A DNA stretch of 64,000 bases from Straminergon stramineum (Eukaryota; Streptophyta; Bryopsida; Hypnales; Calliergonaceae). Shown piece after piece: positions 12,600 through 23,389 of this stretch; position 1 is the first letter of the stretch, and every line of letters begins with the position of its first letter. The stretch is from the NCBI GenBank assembly GCA_963920665.1, contig OY987270.1, forward strand, positions 186,001-250,000, written 5' to 3'. Made by a program: the position numbers and the translations under genes. Under the pieces are notes generated by a model. The model did not search any database and had not been told where the DNA came from. It saw only the letters and a list, made by a program, of their open reading frames with translations.

Positions 12600-15340
12600 G
12601 GGTAGGGACGTTAGTGCAAGGCGTGGACTTCCCATTGGGGCGTGGACTTCAGGTTAGGGCACGGACGTCCCACTCCTCAGCCATAGTAGGGGGGGGGGGG
12701 AAGTCAAATTCGTATTGAATTTGGTCATGGGATTCTTCTTTTCCATGGAGAGGGGAAACCCATTAATGCACCCAACCCTTTATTTGAGTTTGGGGAGTAT
12801 CTTCAAGTCAATGGCTGCATCAAGAAGTCCAACCACTTTTTGAGTTCAAAGACAATGTATAGAAGCATGTCACTCCCTTCTTGGGGCCAGACTTCTCCTT
12901 CTTGCCTTCATCAAGCACTTGAGAACTAGGACCCACCTCAAAAAAAAATTTAGAAAATGAAATTGAACTTCCAAACAAGAAGGACAAAATTTGTATGAGT
13001 AGAATTCCAAAGGGTTTGGAATCCTAATGAAAGACAAGGTACGTATTTGTTTAAATTTGAGTTCAAGGATTCATTTTTTATTCTTAGAACCTATTTGGGA
13101 TTCAGGGTTTGGAGTTTACAAATCAAATCATAACCAACTTATACTTTTTGAGATTTTTGTTCAAGGCTCTATTTTTGAAATAAATAGCTACAATGTTTTG
13201 GATTGAAATCAAATACAAATTATAATGCATTGAAATATACTTGAAGGGGTTTTTTTCGGAAAAAGAGGCTACAAAGGTTTGGGTCTTCAAGACTTGAATG
13301 GTACATTCTTATAATGGGGATACCAAAAGGGTTTGGTATTGAAATGAAATACTAGTTACGTTATTTTTGAATTCAAGTTCAACGGGTTATTTTTGTAATA
13401 AGTAACCCAAACGAGTTTGGGTCTTTTGGAATTGGGATTGAAATCAAATACTACTTAAGTTATTTTTGAATTCAAGTTCAACGGTACTTTTTGTAATGGG
13501 GATACCAAAGCAGTTTGGGATTGAAATGAAATACTAATCAAGTTATTTTGAATTCAATCATTCCACTAGAAAATTTTATTTGTTTAATGGGATCCTAGGA
13601 TGGTTTGGGATTGAAATCAAACACTAGTTAGGTTATTTTTGAATTCAAGTTCAAAGGGTTATTTTTGTAATGGGTTACCCAAACTAGTTTGGGTCTTTGG
13701 GAATTGGGATTGAAATGAAATACTAGCCAAGTTATTTTCAATTCAATCATTCAACTAAAAAATTTTATTTGTGTAATGGTATATTGAAAGGGTTTGGTAT
13801 TGAAATCAAATACTAGTTAAGTTATTTTAGAATTCAAGTTCAACAGTGTATTTTGGTAATGGGATCATAGAAGGCTTTGGAATTGAGATGAAATACTTGT
13901 TAAGATTTTTTTGGAATTCACCTTCAAGGCTTCAACATGTTCTTTTTTGTAAGGGGCTACTAGAGGGTTTGGGATTGAAATGAAGTACTAGTTAAGATAT
14001 TTGTGAGTTCGTGTGGGGAAGTTTGTCATGGAGAGAGTTCAAATTTGGCTTGGAGGAAGTTCAGGTCTATTACTTGGATAATTTTCCACACATATGCCTA
14101 AGTTAGGGCGCAGACTTCAGGTCAGGGTGCGGACGCAGGGGCGCAGACATCCCACTCCTTAGCCATAGTGGGGGGGGGAAAGTCAAATTCACATTGAATT
14201 TGGTCATGGGATTCTTCTTTCCCATAGAGAGGGGGAATCCATTAATGCAGTCTGCCTTTAATTTGAGCTCGGGGAATATCTTCAAGTCAATGGCTCCATG
14301 AAGAAGTCCAACTACTTTTTGAGTTCAAAGACAATTCATGGAAGGATGTGGCTCCTTTCTTGTGCCGCACTTGTCCTTGGTTTTCCTAAGGACTTGAGAA
14401 CTAGTCCCCACCCCCCAAAAGGAGATTTCAGAAAATGAAAATTAACTTGCACACTTTAAGAAAAAAAAATTGAAATTAGACACTAGAGGTTTTTGGATTT
14501 ATAACGAAAGACAAGGTACACATTTTTTTAAATTCAAGTTGAAGGATGCATTTTCAAATTCTCCAAATAGAAACTACAAGGGTTCAGAGTTCCAAAAACA
14601 AATCAAACATAGCTTATATTTTGTAGAGTTCTAATTGAATGGGTTTATTTTTGGTAATGGGGGCTACAAGGGTTCGGAAATTGGAATTCACATCATTAAT
14701 GTATTACAATGTATTCAAATGTAGTTCAAGGATTTATTTTTGAAAATAGAGGCTACAAGGATTTGGAAAGGAAACAAAATGCAAGTTCTAGTGGTTGTGA
14801 AGCAAGTTCAAGGCTTTTGTCTTGTTACTAGATGCTACAAGGGTTTTGATTTCAAATCAAATAGAAGTTATGTTTTGTTTAGTTATAGTTGAAGGCTTTA
14901 TCATGTTAATAATTTTTGTTCCAAGTATTTAAATTTTAAAATTCAAATCAAATACAAGTTAGATGTTATGTGCTTGTACTTCACGGGCTTCAACTCCTTC
15001 AAGTTTAAGTACGGGTTATAAGGGTTTGGAAATCCCTTCAAATACAAGTTAATATTTTTGGGTTCTACTTCAAGGGTTTATTTGTGTTAATGGAAGATAC
15101 AAGGATTGGGATTTGGGAATTCAAACCCTTTGGTTATTGCTTAAAAATTCAAAAGGAATTAGTAGTTTTTGCTTACAATGCAAAAAAATATGGTTCAATT
15201 GAACAAGGGCCCCTTTATTGCTTCTTAATGGAGAATGAATTAAACTCATTTGCCTACTTGGAAAAAAATACAGGTCCACGGAGCAAGGTTCCTCTTCCTT
15301 TATTTTTAAATTTACAAGAAATTAGTTCCACTTGACCCCG
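12600..15340. repeat. Direct duplication with about 1.48-kb offset
   Basis: Two related blocks follow each other. The first runs from about 12600 to 13300 and the second from about 14100 to 14700 or beyond. Anchor points are a G-run (12689-12700 and 14170-14178, offset 1,481) and the string CTTCAAGTCAATGGCT (12801 and 14280, offset 1,479). Between and around them lies a degenerate 85-105-bp tandem array. The copies differ by many substitutions and indels, so the duplication is old. No coding function is evident; the 83-codon open frame at 15084-15335 lies in the same repeat material. Confidence 0.75.
13327..14017. repeat. Degenerate tandem array, units 85-105 bp
   Basis: About eight successive units each contain a form of GGTTTGG-ATTGAAAT-AAATACTAGTTAAGTTATTTTT-GAATTC (hyphens mark variable bases), followed by a variable AATGGG segment. 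Unit starts are visible near 13327, 13416, 13513, 13603, 13688, 13792, 13875 and 13967. More diverged relatives occur at about 13080-13326 and 14600-15070. The pattern is satellite-like and non-coding. The unit length varies because alternating units carry different middle segments, which suggests an older higher-order dimer. Confidence 0.75.
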
Positions 15341-15416
15341 ATGGAAAAAAAAATATGGTTTGGTTGTACAAGGGCCCCCTTTCATTCAAAAATAAATTAG
15401 TTCAATTTGACTCCAA

Positions 15417-16346
15417 TTCAACCTCTAAAGGACCAAGGCCTATTTTCTGCCAAAAACCACTCAAAACTGCCATTTCTTTAGCAAAGAGTAAAAAAAATTA
15501 ATTTTTTTTCACATCCAACCATAGGATCCTACAACTGACTAATATGAGAATTTGTGGAAAAAATTTCAGAATTTCGGACCACACATATTGCAAGAAATCT
15601 GCATTTGAAGTGCAAAAAACAAGTTTTTTAGCACATTGTGGGACGAGATTTTTTGACTTTGAACATTTTAAACTTTCAATTTTTTCATTAGAAAGTTTTG
15701 AGCTTTAAATATTTACAATGGAGAATTGAGTTGAGAGTCTAGCAAAAAAAAGAAAATTAAAAAAAATTGATTTTCATTATTAACAAAATTGTTAAGTAGA
15801 AGTAGGTATGAGATAGTAAGAAAATCTAAAATATGAATATCTTTTATATGGAATTAAAATGCATTAATCCCAATGGTGAGATTGTTCTAGAAAAAAATCT
15901 AAACCACAAGGAACTTTTCTTTTTTTAAATTGTAAAAATTGCATTCGGAAATGAATCCTACAAGTTATTTTTTTTAGGAAGATGCTCTAAGTGCCCAAAA
16001 AATAAGATTGTCTATAACTTTCTCATAACAAATCCAAATGGAATGAATCAAAGCTTCCTAGATAGACAAAAATATAATCTATGGAAAGAAAATCTAAAAA
16101 GAAAAAAAAAATTCAAATTTCTGCAAATTTTTTTTGCTGAAACCCCTCTCCCCTGTTTTGAGCTTATTTGGGCATAACTTTTGTTCCTAGGCACCAATTG
16201 AAAAAATAATTATATTCCCACAGAGCTTATAAGTTTTTCTATCTGCATAAAAAGTTTCAAAAAATCAGGACAAAAATTCAGCCCATAGGTACCAACCTGA
16301 AATCCCATTTGTCCTTTGAGGGGACAATGGTCCTTTAGGGGGTTAA
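15417..16346 (+). mobile_element. TTAA-flanked TIR element, copy A
   Basis: This is a member of the 0.95-kb family described in the findings. The left end is TTCA then ACCTCTAAAGGACCAAGG. The right end is TGGTCCTTTAGGGGG then TTAA (16343-16346). The reverse complement of the right end matches the left end over about 15 bases. The interior shares with the other copies the segments CTCAAAACTGCCATTTCT near the left end, TTAACAATTTGTTAAGTAG-like sequence in the middle and ATAACTTT-rich sequence towards the right. It has no transposase frame, so it is non-autonomous. Confidence 0.75.
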
Positions 16347-17302
16347 AAAAATGTGGTTCATGTGTACAGATATGAACAAAATAATGTGAAAATCATCATA
16401 TGTGATTAGCTTTGAAACTAGAGTTGAATGAGGTTGGTCAACATAATTGATAAAACTCTTACACTCATTTATAGGTGAGTCAAGATAAGAATTTACCTGA
16501 TATAGCAAGCTAGGACTTTAGCCTACATAGAAGGGAGACAATCTTCATGTTGAGTTTTGGAAGCAAGTATGCTAGTGATCCTAGTCCCAATTATCTAAGT
16601 GATCTTAGAAAAGTGCCTTTAGGGGTAAAAAAATGGCATATACATAAAAATTCTACTTCATGGGAGATTTCAATTCCACATGGCCATACTAAAAGATAAA
16701 ATAGAGTCTGAAAATATTTTTATAGAGTAGTTTGACTCATGAGTATGTATAAATGAAAATAGTGAAAGTATTTATTGGTCAAGAGACTTGACTCACTTGT
16801 GAGTATGTGTAAACGCCTTATGAGAGAACTTTTTCAATTGATATCTACTGAAATTGTACTAAACTGGCCAACTTCTGCACATGAAGCCCATCACTTCTTT
16901 GACTGATAACTACAGAGTCTTTGATAAGATGAAAGCAAAAGCTCTGTGATGGCATGCTGAATTCTTTCAAATTATGATATGTTCCACCAGCCATGGCAGT
17001 CTGGGAACAGCTCAGGTAGAACCTCTTTTCTAAATACAAAATGACCATGTTGCACTTAAATACAAACGTTGAAATTGCTACATATCTGGCAGAATACCTG
17101 AAAGAAGAAAAGCAAAAAACAAACACAAAACCCTGGGACAGATTGCAAGACTATACAGCTATCAGGTATGATACATGAGTGAATCGCCAGACAGATTCTC
17201 ATAATTTGCTGAAAGCATACTATTTGCTACTTCGGCAATTCGCCTGGCTGCTTCAATATATACAGGCAGCTCCGACAAGTGAAACTGTAATTAACAATCA
17301 CT
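16347..17302 (-). other. 3' flank of the zinc-finger gene
   Basis: This is non-coding sequence between element copy A and the stop codon at 17303-17305. The part adjacent to the gene (about 16850-17300) has more even composition than the repeats and probably contains the 3' UTR. A 93-codon minus-strand frame at 16845-17126 has no recognisable domain and is probably chance. No clear poly(A) signal could be assigned. Confidence 0.35.
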
Positions 17303-20300
17303 TCATCCTGGTCTTGGAATTAGATACCAAGTCTCGAGAGCCTCCAGCGGAATAGCAATGGACGAATCCTTGTGATTGAACACCACCCTATCAACACAAT
17401 ACAATATTAGCGAAAAAGGAATCTGCAAAAATCTGCAACGCTGGTCGTGACTTGAACGGAACTCCAAACTGTTCTTTTACGGGAACAGTGAGCCCTGCCT
17501 TATCATCATAACACTAGGGAATGTTTGGAGCGACGTGGCTGCATAGGCCAAAATAACTCAGAACTGGCGAAATTTCGCAAGAAACCTCCCCCGCTTGAGG
17601 TGTCTTTTTAACGGCAGATATCTTGAACCCAACTGCAAATTCAAGGAGGAACTGGAATATCCAAAATGCTCCGGTTCTCTGACATCTTCTTTCTATGACA
17701 CATCCTCACACCCTGACTTCAAAAATGCAAGCATTGGCAATCAACCAACTACAGTAGGCAAGTGTAGTTACTACAACCAGTGAAGAGGATGGGCGGTCAA
17801 CACAGTACTAGAACGTCTTCGAATGACAGTCCTGGAATAGAGATCTCCTACCTCGTTGACAATTTAGTGATTGTATTTAAAGCATAAAACTGTCAAAAGC
17901 ATACCCATCATCGAACGTATTCTTTCATCAGGTAACTGTACAGAAAAGAAAAGAAAAGAGTACCTGGGATTTAGATTTCTCTGATTTCACAAATTGCAGA
18001 CCCAATGGGTTCCCTTGTTCCTCCATATAAGCTTTTCTAGTCTCTATAAGCTCCATGACCCATTCATAAACCTAAAGCGTAGGAAAAACCACCGTTAGCC
18101 CTTGAATGCATTGGAGCATAAAGTGACAGATTTCAGTAATGGCAGAGCCGCAATTGTCTTACTTGGTTTAACCGGAAGCGCGGACGTTCAAGTTGAGGAC
18201 CTTCCAATTTGACGCCTGTTCCTTGACATTCGGGACAAAAGATGCCCGTCTCACTTGTGAACTCAGTCTCCGTTCCAAAGCCATTAGCACTAAATGCTTG
18301 AGCCTGGACATTGGGATGCACAGCTTTGCGGCGCTTCAGTTTTCGACTACTAGTGCAGGACGCATTCCACGTTTTGGCTTCGCAGAACACAATCCACTCG
18401 ATCAAGCAGGCACTGTGGAAAACATGAAAAACCTGCATGTATCAATAAGACTTATTAGTATAGTCCACCTTCTCTATATGATACAAGCTAGGGCTCTAAC
18501 CCATGTGAAGTTCTAATACCTACCAAATATCAAGAGTTTTAGTGTCATTTTCTAATATTGAGAGAACATCGAATATTATAATACTTACAATAGAACATAC
18601 TATATTGTACTGAGGTATGACAAAGTATGTGTTTTTGCGGTACTCCAAGGCAAATCTAAGGAATATTGCAAGGTTGTCAACAGATTGGCAAGCTGATGAG
18701 TTGAAGATCCCACTATATTCTCTAATTTCTGACCTAGTCTCTAGTCATCTATCACCTATTTCTCATGCCGACTTCACACATACTAGGGTAGTGTGCCCTG
18801 ATGCCACAGCCAAAATCAAAGTAAAAGTAATTTTTTAATTTTCTTAAACCAAAAATAACTCAAAAATTCATAACTTTCACCACCATAGGTCCAAACGTCA
18901 TGAAACAAAGCTCGTGCACCCCTCCTTGCCGAGGGCTTTCCAACCGTACCAAACAAACGGCCAGGAGACACACGGTCCACAAGATCTCAACGGGTAACAA
19001 ACAAATCAAAACAACCAAACTTAAGGTATGGATAATAAATTAGTAACAAAATCTTTTAAAAGTGAAACTTTTGTAATACTTCTACCTTCTAATATATACC
19101 TTTGGGATTTAGTAAGGGACCACGTGTTGTAACATAAGGTAGGGTACACCCAAATCCCATCATGTCTAAAAGTACCACTTCAACAAATCCTCACTCTATG
19201 TACATCTTCTAAAGCAATAGGTATAATATGCGCCTATTGTTAAGGAAACGGTTTTACAACATCAACCAAAAGAAAAGAACTTTGACCCTTTGTAACTTTG
19301 GCATATGCATATGGCATCCAAATGTGGCATTCTTTGATATATAGGAACCCCCTTTCATTTGCCAACAAGAAAATGTAAAAATTTAACCAATCTCATAAAA
19401 GTAGCTGCACACATCATAAAAAGTGGCGCTTCTGGGTGTCCCTACTTTACATGAGATTTTCGCTCTTATAGAAGTATGAATTCGGTTTTAGATAATCAGA
19501 GAACATGACACGTAACAAAGCACCTCGAAACATACCCCTCGTCTGTTCCGGCTTCCACAAATCATCTGCCCAGTCTTCACGTTCACCAAAGCAGCGACGT
19601 CCTGGCTGGCCAGCAGTTTCTGATGACAAATGAAACATATTCTATCCAGGTTCTTGGCTTGCTTCTGTTTCCAAATCTTCCGAAACGTGGTAACGGGTCC
19701 GTCCTTCTCGAAACCCTTCACGGCTGGCTCGCCATCAATTTCCAGCACCTCGCCGGACGCTAATTCCGTGGGCTTGGTTCGAATGGTGAGCGTCAGTGGC
19801 GACAAAGGCGCTTTCCGACGACGTCCGCCTGGAGATGCCTCCGTGGACACAACAATCTCTCGGGATACTTGCGTTCGAAGCCTGTCCCCTTTGCGTCCGT
19901 TGAGCAAGCTTTTGTTGCGAGTACCTTTCGTTTCTAACGATGGCCAGTCACCTCCCCGGCCAATTCCGTCACTGTACGGGAACACAACCACGGCGTACTC
20001 CATTCTGGCCGCATTGTCGTTCCAGCTCAAGTCCGCACACTTGTACATCCCCTGCCAGGAAAACCACGACGCCTCCACGAACGGCGTGCCCGTGGCTTTC
20101 GTCCTTAAAAATAGCTCCCCGCTGCCTATCCACTTCAACGACGTCGTGGATGCGCCCACGACAATCGTCTCCGTAATTGTCTCCACTTTCACCGAACACT
20201 CCGAAGAGGAAGATAGCGAAGCTTTTTCCACCGTCGGGTCCTCAATGTCGTCATAGAAGATGCGCTTGCACTCGCTGTCCGAAGCGTGCACGGAGTTGTA

Positions 20301-20477
20301 ATGACGTGCATGACCTTTCCCGTTCAAGTGATCCCCAAGGGCGGAGTCATTGTAGCATCGGGTACCGCACAACGAGCAGTAGAAAACCGCGGTCACCCCT
20401 TCCCGCCGAATCTCGACGTGCTCGTGGCCCTGCTGTCGCAAATCACGCAACACTGCTCTCGCCAATTTCTCTCTCAT
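17303..20477 (-). CDS. Plant zinc-finger protein: U1-type C2H2 plus split RING-H2-like domain
   Basis: Four exons (20477-19536, 18432-18163, 18071-17964, 17422-17303) join in frame to 479 aa. Introns are 1,103, 91 and 541 bp. Residues 34-56 form C-x2-C-x12-H-x5-H with the U1/matrin-type HLNGKGH end. A second Cys/His set has C281 and C284, C307, H317, H320 and C323 (FHSACLIEW resembles the RING-H2 core), then C380 and C383 (FCPECQGTG). It spans the first splice junction and has about 56 residues before the last pair. The middle has a Ser-rich stretch and basic patches. The last exon acceptor at 17422 was chosen because it alone keeps the frame into PLEALETWYLIPRPG, similar to the C-terminus I remember in plant homologues. 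Function is unknown; a nucleic-acid-binding or E3-like role is inference only. The 1.1-kb intron 1 holds no exon I can support. Confidence 0.82.
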
Positions 20478-21477
20478 ATCGATCGTATCCCCCTATTTCA
20501 CCCTCCCCTGTCTGCTCTAACCACGTATTGGAAAACAACAACAACAGCAGCAACGCCGTGAAGAAAAATTCCTACTCTGATGTATTCGCGCTGTCCTTCC
20601 CATCTCCTCCCACCGTAAGCTCTGTCCCTCCCTTGCGCTCGTCCTCACCTTCTCCATTCCCTACTCACTCCTTCCCAACTCCCGTCTCTTCACTTCAATC
20701 GCCTCCCGCAGACGCAATTCTCCACGGGAAAACGAGTTTTTCGCACCAGAAGAAACCGTTTTCAATCCCACCCACCAAGAGCGCACTCACGCTCGAGAAA
20801 ATTGCGCCAATCCGTCACAACATCGCATCGATCACGAGACACTCCCTCCACTTTCAAACTTGAAACCCCCCTCCTCGACGCCTCGTGAATAGTAATAAGC
20901 ATGTGTGCGCGAGCATGAGTGTGCGTGCATGAGTGGACGGATGAATGGATGATTTCAGTCCAGGTCATCGGGATTCATCCTCATCCACGAGTCCAATTAT
21001 AGGATCCCCCATCCTCGATGCCCCTAGATTCCTCCAGCTCTCCCACCAACGATATCTACCAAGTTCTCTACGCTAGCATGTAATGTACCCCTGACGTTGA
21101 TTTACGCTTTCCAAGACGATCCCGGAATCAATGGAATAGGAACATTTTGTTACGTCACGAAAGTGACAGGTGTCAGGAAGGAGTGATTGGTTCCCGGGGC
21201 TGAGGATGCTTCAGTCTGCCCGCAAGTTCCTAAAATTGTCCAATGATTAGTAAGCCCAAATAGGGCCGGGCCGACTAGGTGAACCAACCCCCCGGAAAAA
21301 TGCTGGAATTTTTTATTTCTCAACCATGAAACAAGACGTGTGGGTTCTAGAGAATCTCCTACAAAACCATATATTGAAGAAAGTTGGATTTATTATAAAG
21401 ATTCAATTTTTTTTTATTAATAGTCTTTATCTATAAAACATTGAAAATAACTTTTTATGTGCCTTGTTGGTTACAAT
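20478..21477 (-). promoter_or_regulatory. Upstream region of the zinc-finger gene
   Basis: This sequence lies 5' of the ATG at 20477. It is relatively GC-rich to about 21300, then turns AT-rich at the edge of a possible LTR. It should include the promoter and 5' UTR. Plus-strand open frames here (for example 20177-20863) overlap the gene in antisense and have no recognisable domain. No specific promoter element is claimed. Confidence 0.3.
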
Positions 21478-22861
21478 TGTCACGCCCCTATCTCCTTGGA
21501 GTGCCGGAAGTGCCTTAGTGAGCAAGGGGGACCTTGGGGGTGACTTCCCAAGCCTTGCAATAGGCTAAGAAGGGAGAAATGAGAGACTCCCGAGCAAATA
21601 GGGCGCAATAGCGCCTAGGTTACAAAGGGAATTGTAGCATGTCGTACATGCTTGGAAAGCTCTTCAAAATATACTTCTAACCGTCCAAAGAATGCTTGAT
21701 TTGGACTAGTAGGCTAGAAGTTATGGCCATTCAAAGTTGGGGGTGTCTCGGTGGCGCCGAGACACTCAAAGGCTAGGTGTGAGGGATTCTTAAGGCATCA
21801 CTCAACAAAGCATGGCATATGGCATATCATTGGAAAGCTACAAAGACAAGGAACCTAGAATGCCAAGCATTACGAGGTTCTATGACATGAGCCAAGAGAA
21901 GGGCCGTGGTGTAGGTGTGACCTCACTCCCGGTGGACTCGAATCTTTGGAGAGCGATAACTTTGTGAGAACTTGTCCAAATGGGACAAGTGAGCAGTCCA
22001 TAGACATCTACTCGTCGCATAGATATCCAAAATAGGCTCGCATGTGGGATTTGAAGCCCTGACGACAAAATTACGCCATTTGAAAATTTGAGAGTCCAAA
22101 TGGAGGTAGAACTTGGGGATTTGGGGTGAAAACGGGTGGTCTTCCAAAACCCAAGGAGGTTTAAGAAGTCCCTTTGACCCACAAGGGGGGGGGGCTACCG
22201 AAGACTATAGAGAGTACTACAGGAGGGGTTGGTTTCACTCCTCACTCCCTTTTGAAGCCTCGGTGAGTCCCAGTGACTCATGGGTGGTGATGTAACTTCA
22301 CCACCGGCTTTAAGGCTCCTTGGGACACTTGAGTGTGTGTCCTGAGGTACCGGTTGGTTGGAGTCCCACTCCTTGCTAGGCCTTTGATAATGTGTCCCGA
22401 GTTGTAAGTCCCGATTAGTATTGGTGTGAGAGTAGCAAATGCACAATGGGCCTAGTATGAAGTGGGGTGACAACCAAGGGCGGTTAGGACCATGGTGAGT
22501 AGTACCACTATGAGTCCTAGCACAGTAAGATGGAAGTTCTGCCTCATGTCACCAAGTGACATGCGAAGTGCCATGAGTGGGTGCGTGCTAGAAGTCCTGG
22601 GCACCAGGATTTAGCAATGTGAGTTGGAAAGAGGAACTAATGCTATGAGTGCATGGCATGTGCAGTGCTAGTTAGTTGGGCATAAGTGATACCGGTATTG
22701 GAGCATGGTGAGCCCTAAAAGCTGTGAAGGGCTCTTGAAGTCTGGTTTGAGCTGTAAGGTGTTACTAGGGCTACAACAACAATACCCTAAACAAACGGTT
22801 GTTTAGTATAGATGTTCTCTCTAGTATCTTTAGCAGGATTTTTTGTGTACTAGAATGTACA
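21478..22861 (+). mobile_element. Possible solo LTR (about 1.38 kb)
   Basis: The block begins TGTCACGCCCC, a start common among plant LTR retrotransposons, and ends TGTACA. It is flanked by ACAAT (21473-21477) and ACATT (22862-22866), an imperfect 5-bp duplication. Its composition is more balanced than its surroundings and contains a G10 run at 22185-22194. No gag-pol coding, primer-binding site or second LTR is present in the window. The assignment rests only on termini and the near-duplication. Confidence 0.38.
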
Positions 22862-23389
22862 ACATTCTCCATCTCTTGCAAGTGGAGCTTGAGATTTTAT
22901 TCAATTTTTGCCAAAGATACTATGTAAGTTTTTCCAGTGTGTTGGAAAGAGTGGAGATAAGAAAAAGAATTTCATGGTATCTATGTCCTTTTTATTAAGG
23001 TTTATAGGTGGTAAATGTGATATATGGCCAAAAGTTCTTTCGTTGGAAAGATTGGCACTAATCTTGAGTTTCTCAATCATCTAACATTCATGTATAGTTG
23101 TATTTGATCACTTTTTGTTTCTATTCAAAGTCAAGTTTTAGTAAGCATAGAAAGGACATGGATGAGTTTTGCGTCTCTTTATAACAATTAAGAAATTAAA
23201 AATACGAATTGATGCTTTTCTTACAATTTTTGTCTTCTAATATTGTGGCCTTAGTGTTCTTTATTTTTTGTGTTCCTTGACCAATCTTTTTGCGTGATGT
23301 AACCATCAATCAGGGTTGAGATGAGCCTCGATTGTAGTTTCCTCATGCTTACCAACAAAACCTAAAATTTGGATTGTAAATATAGATTC
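22862..23389. other. AT-rich intergenic DNA beside the P4-ATPase pseudogene
   Basis: About 0.5 kb separates the possible LTR from recognisable P4-ATPase similarity. It may be further decayed P4-ATPase sequence, since the pseudogene runs towards it on the minus strand, but I could not align any frame convincingly. Confidence 0.3.

Noticed and set aside
19630..20863. Long plus-strand frames (208 and 228 codons) over and beside the zinc-finger gene
   Set aside because: They are antisense to a well-supported exon or extend into its promoter, have low-complexity Ser/Pro composition and show no recognisable domain.
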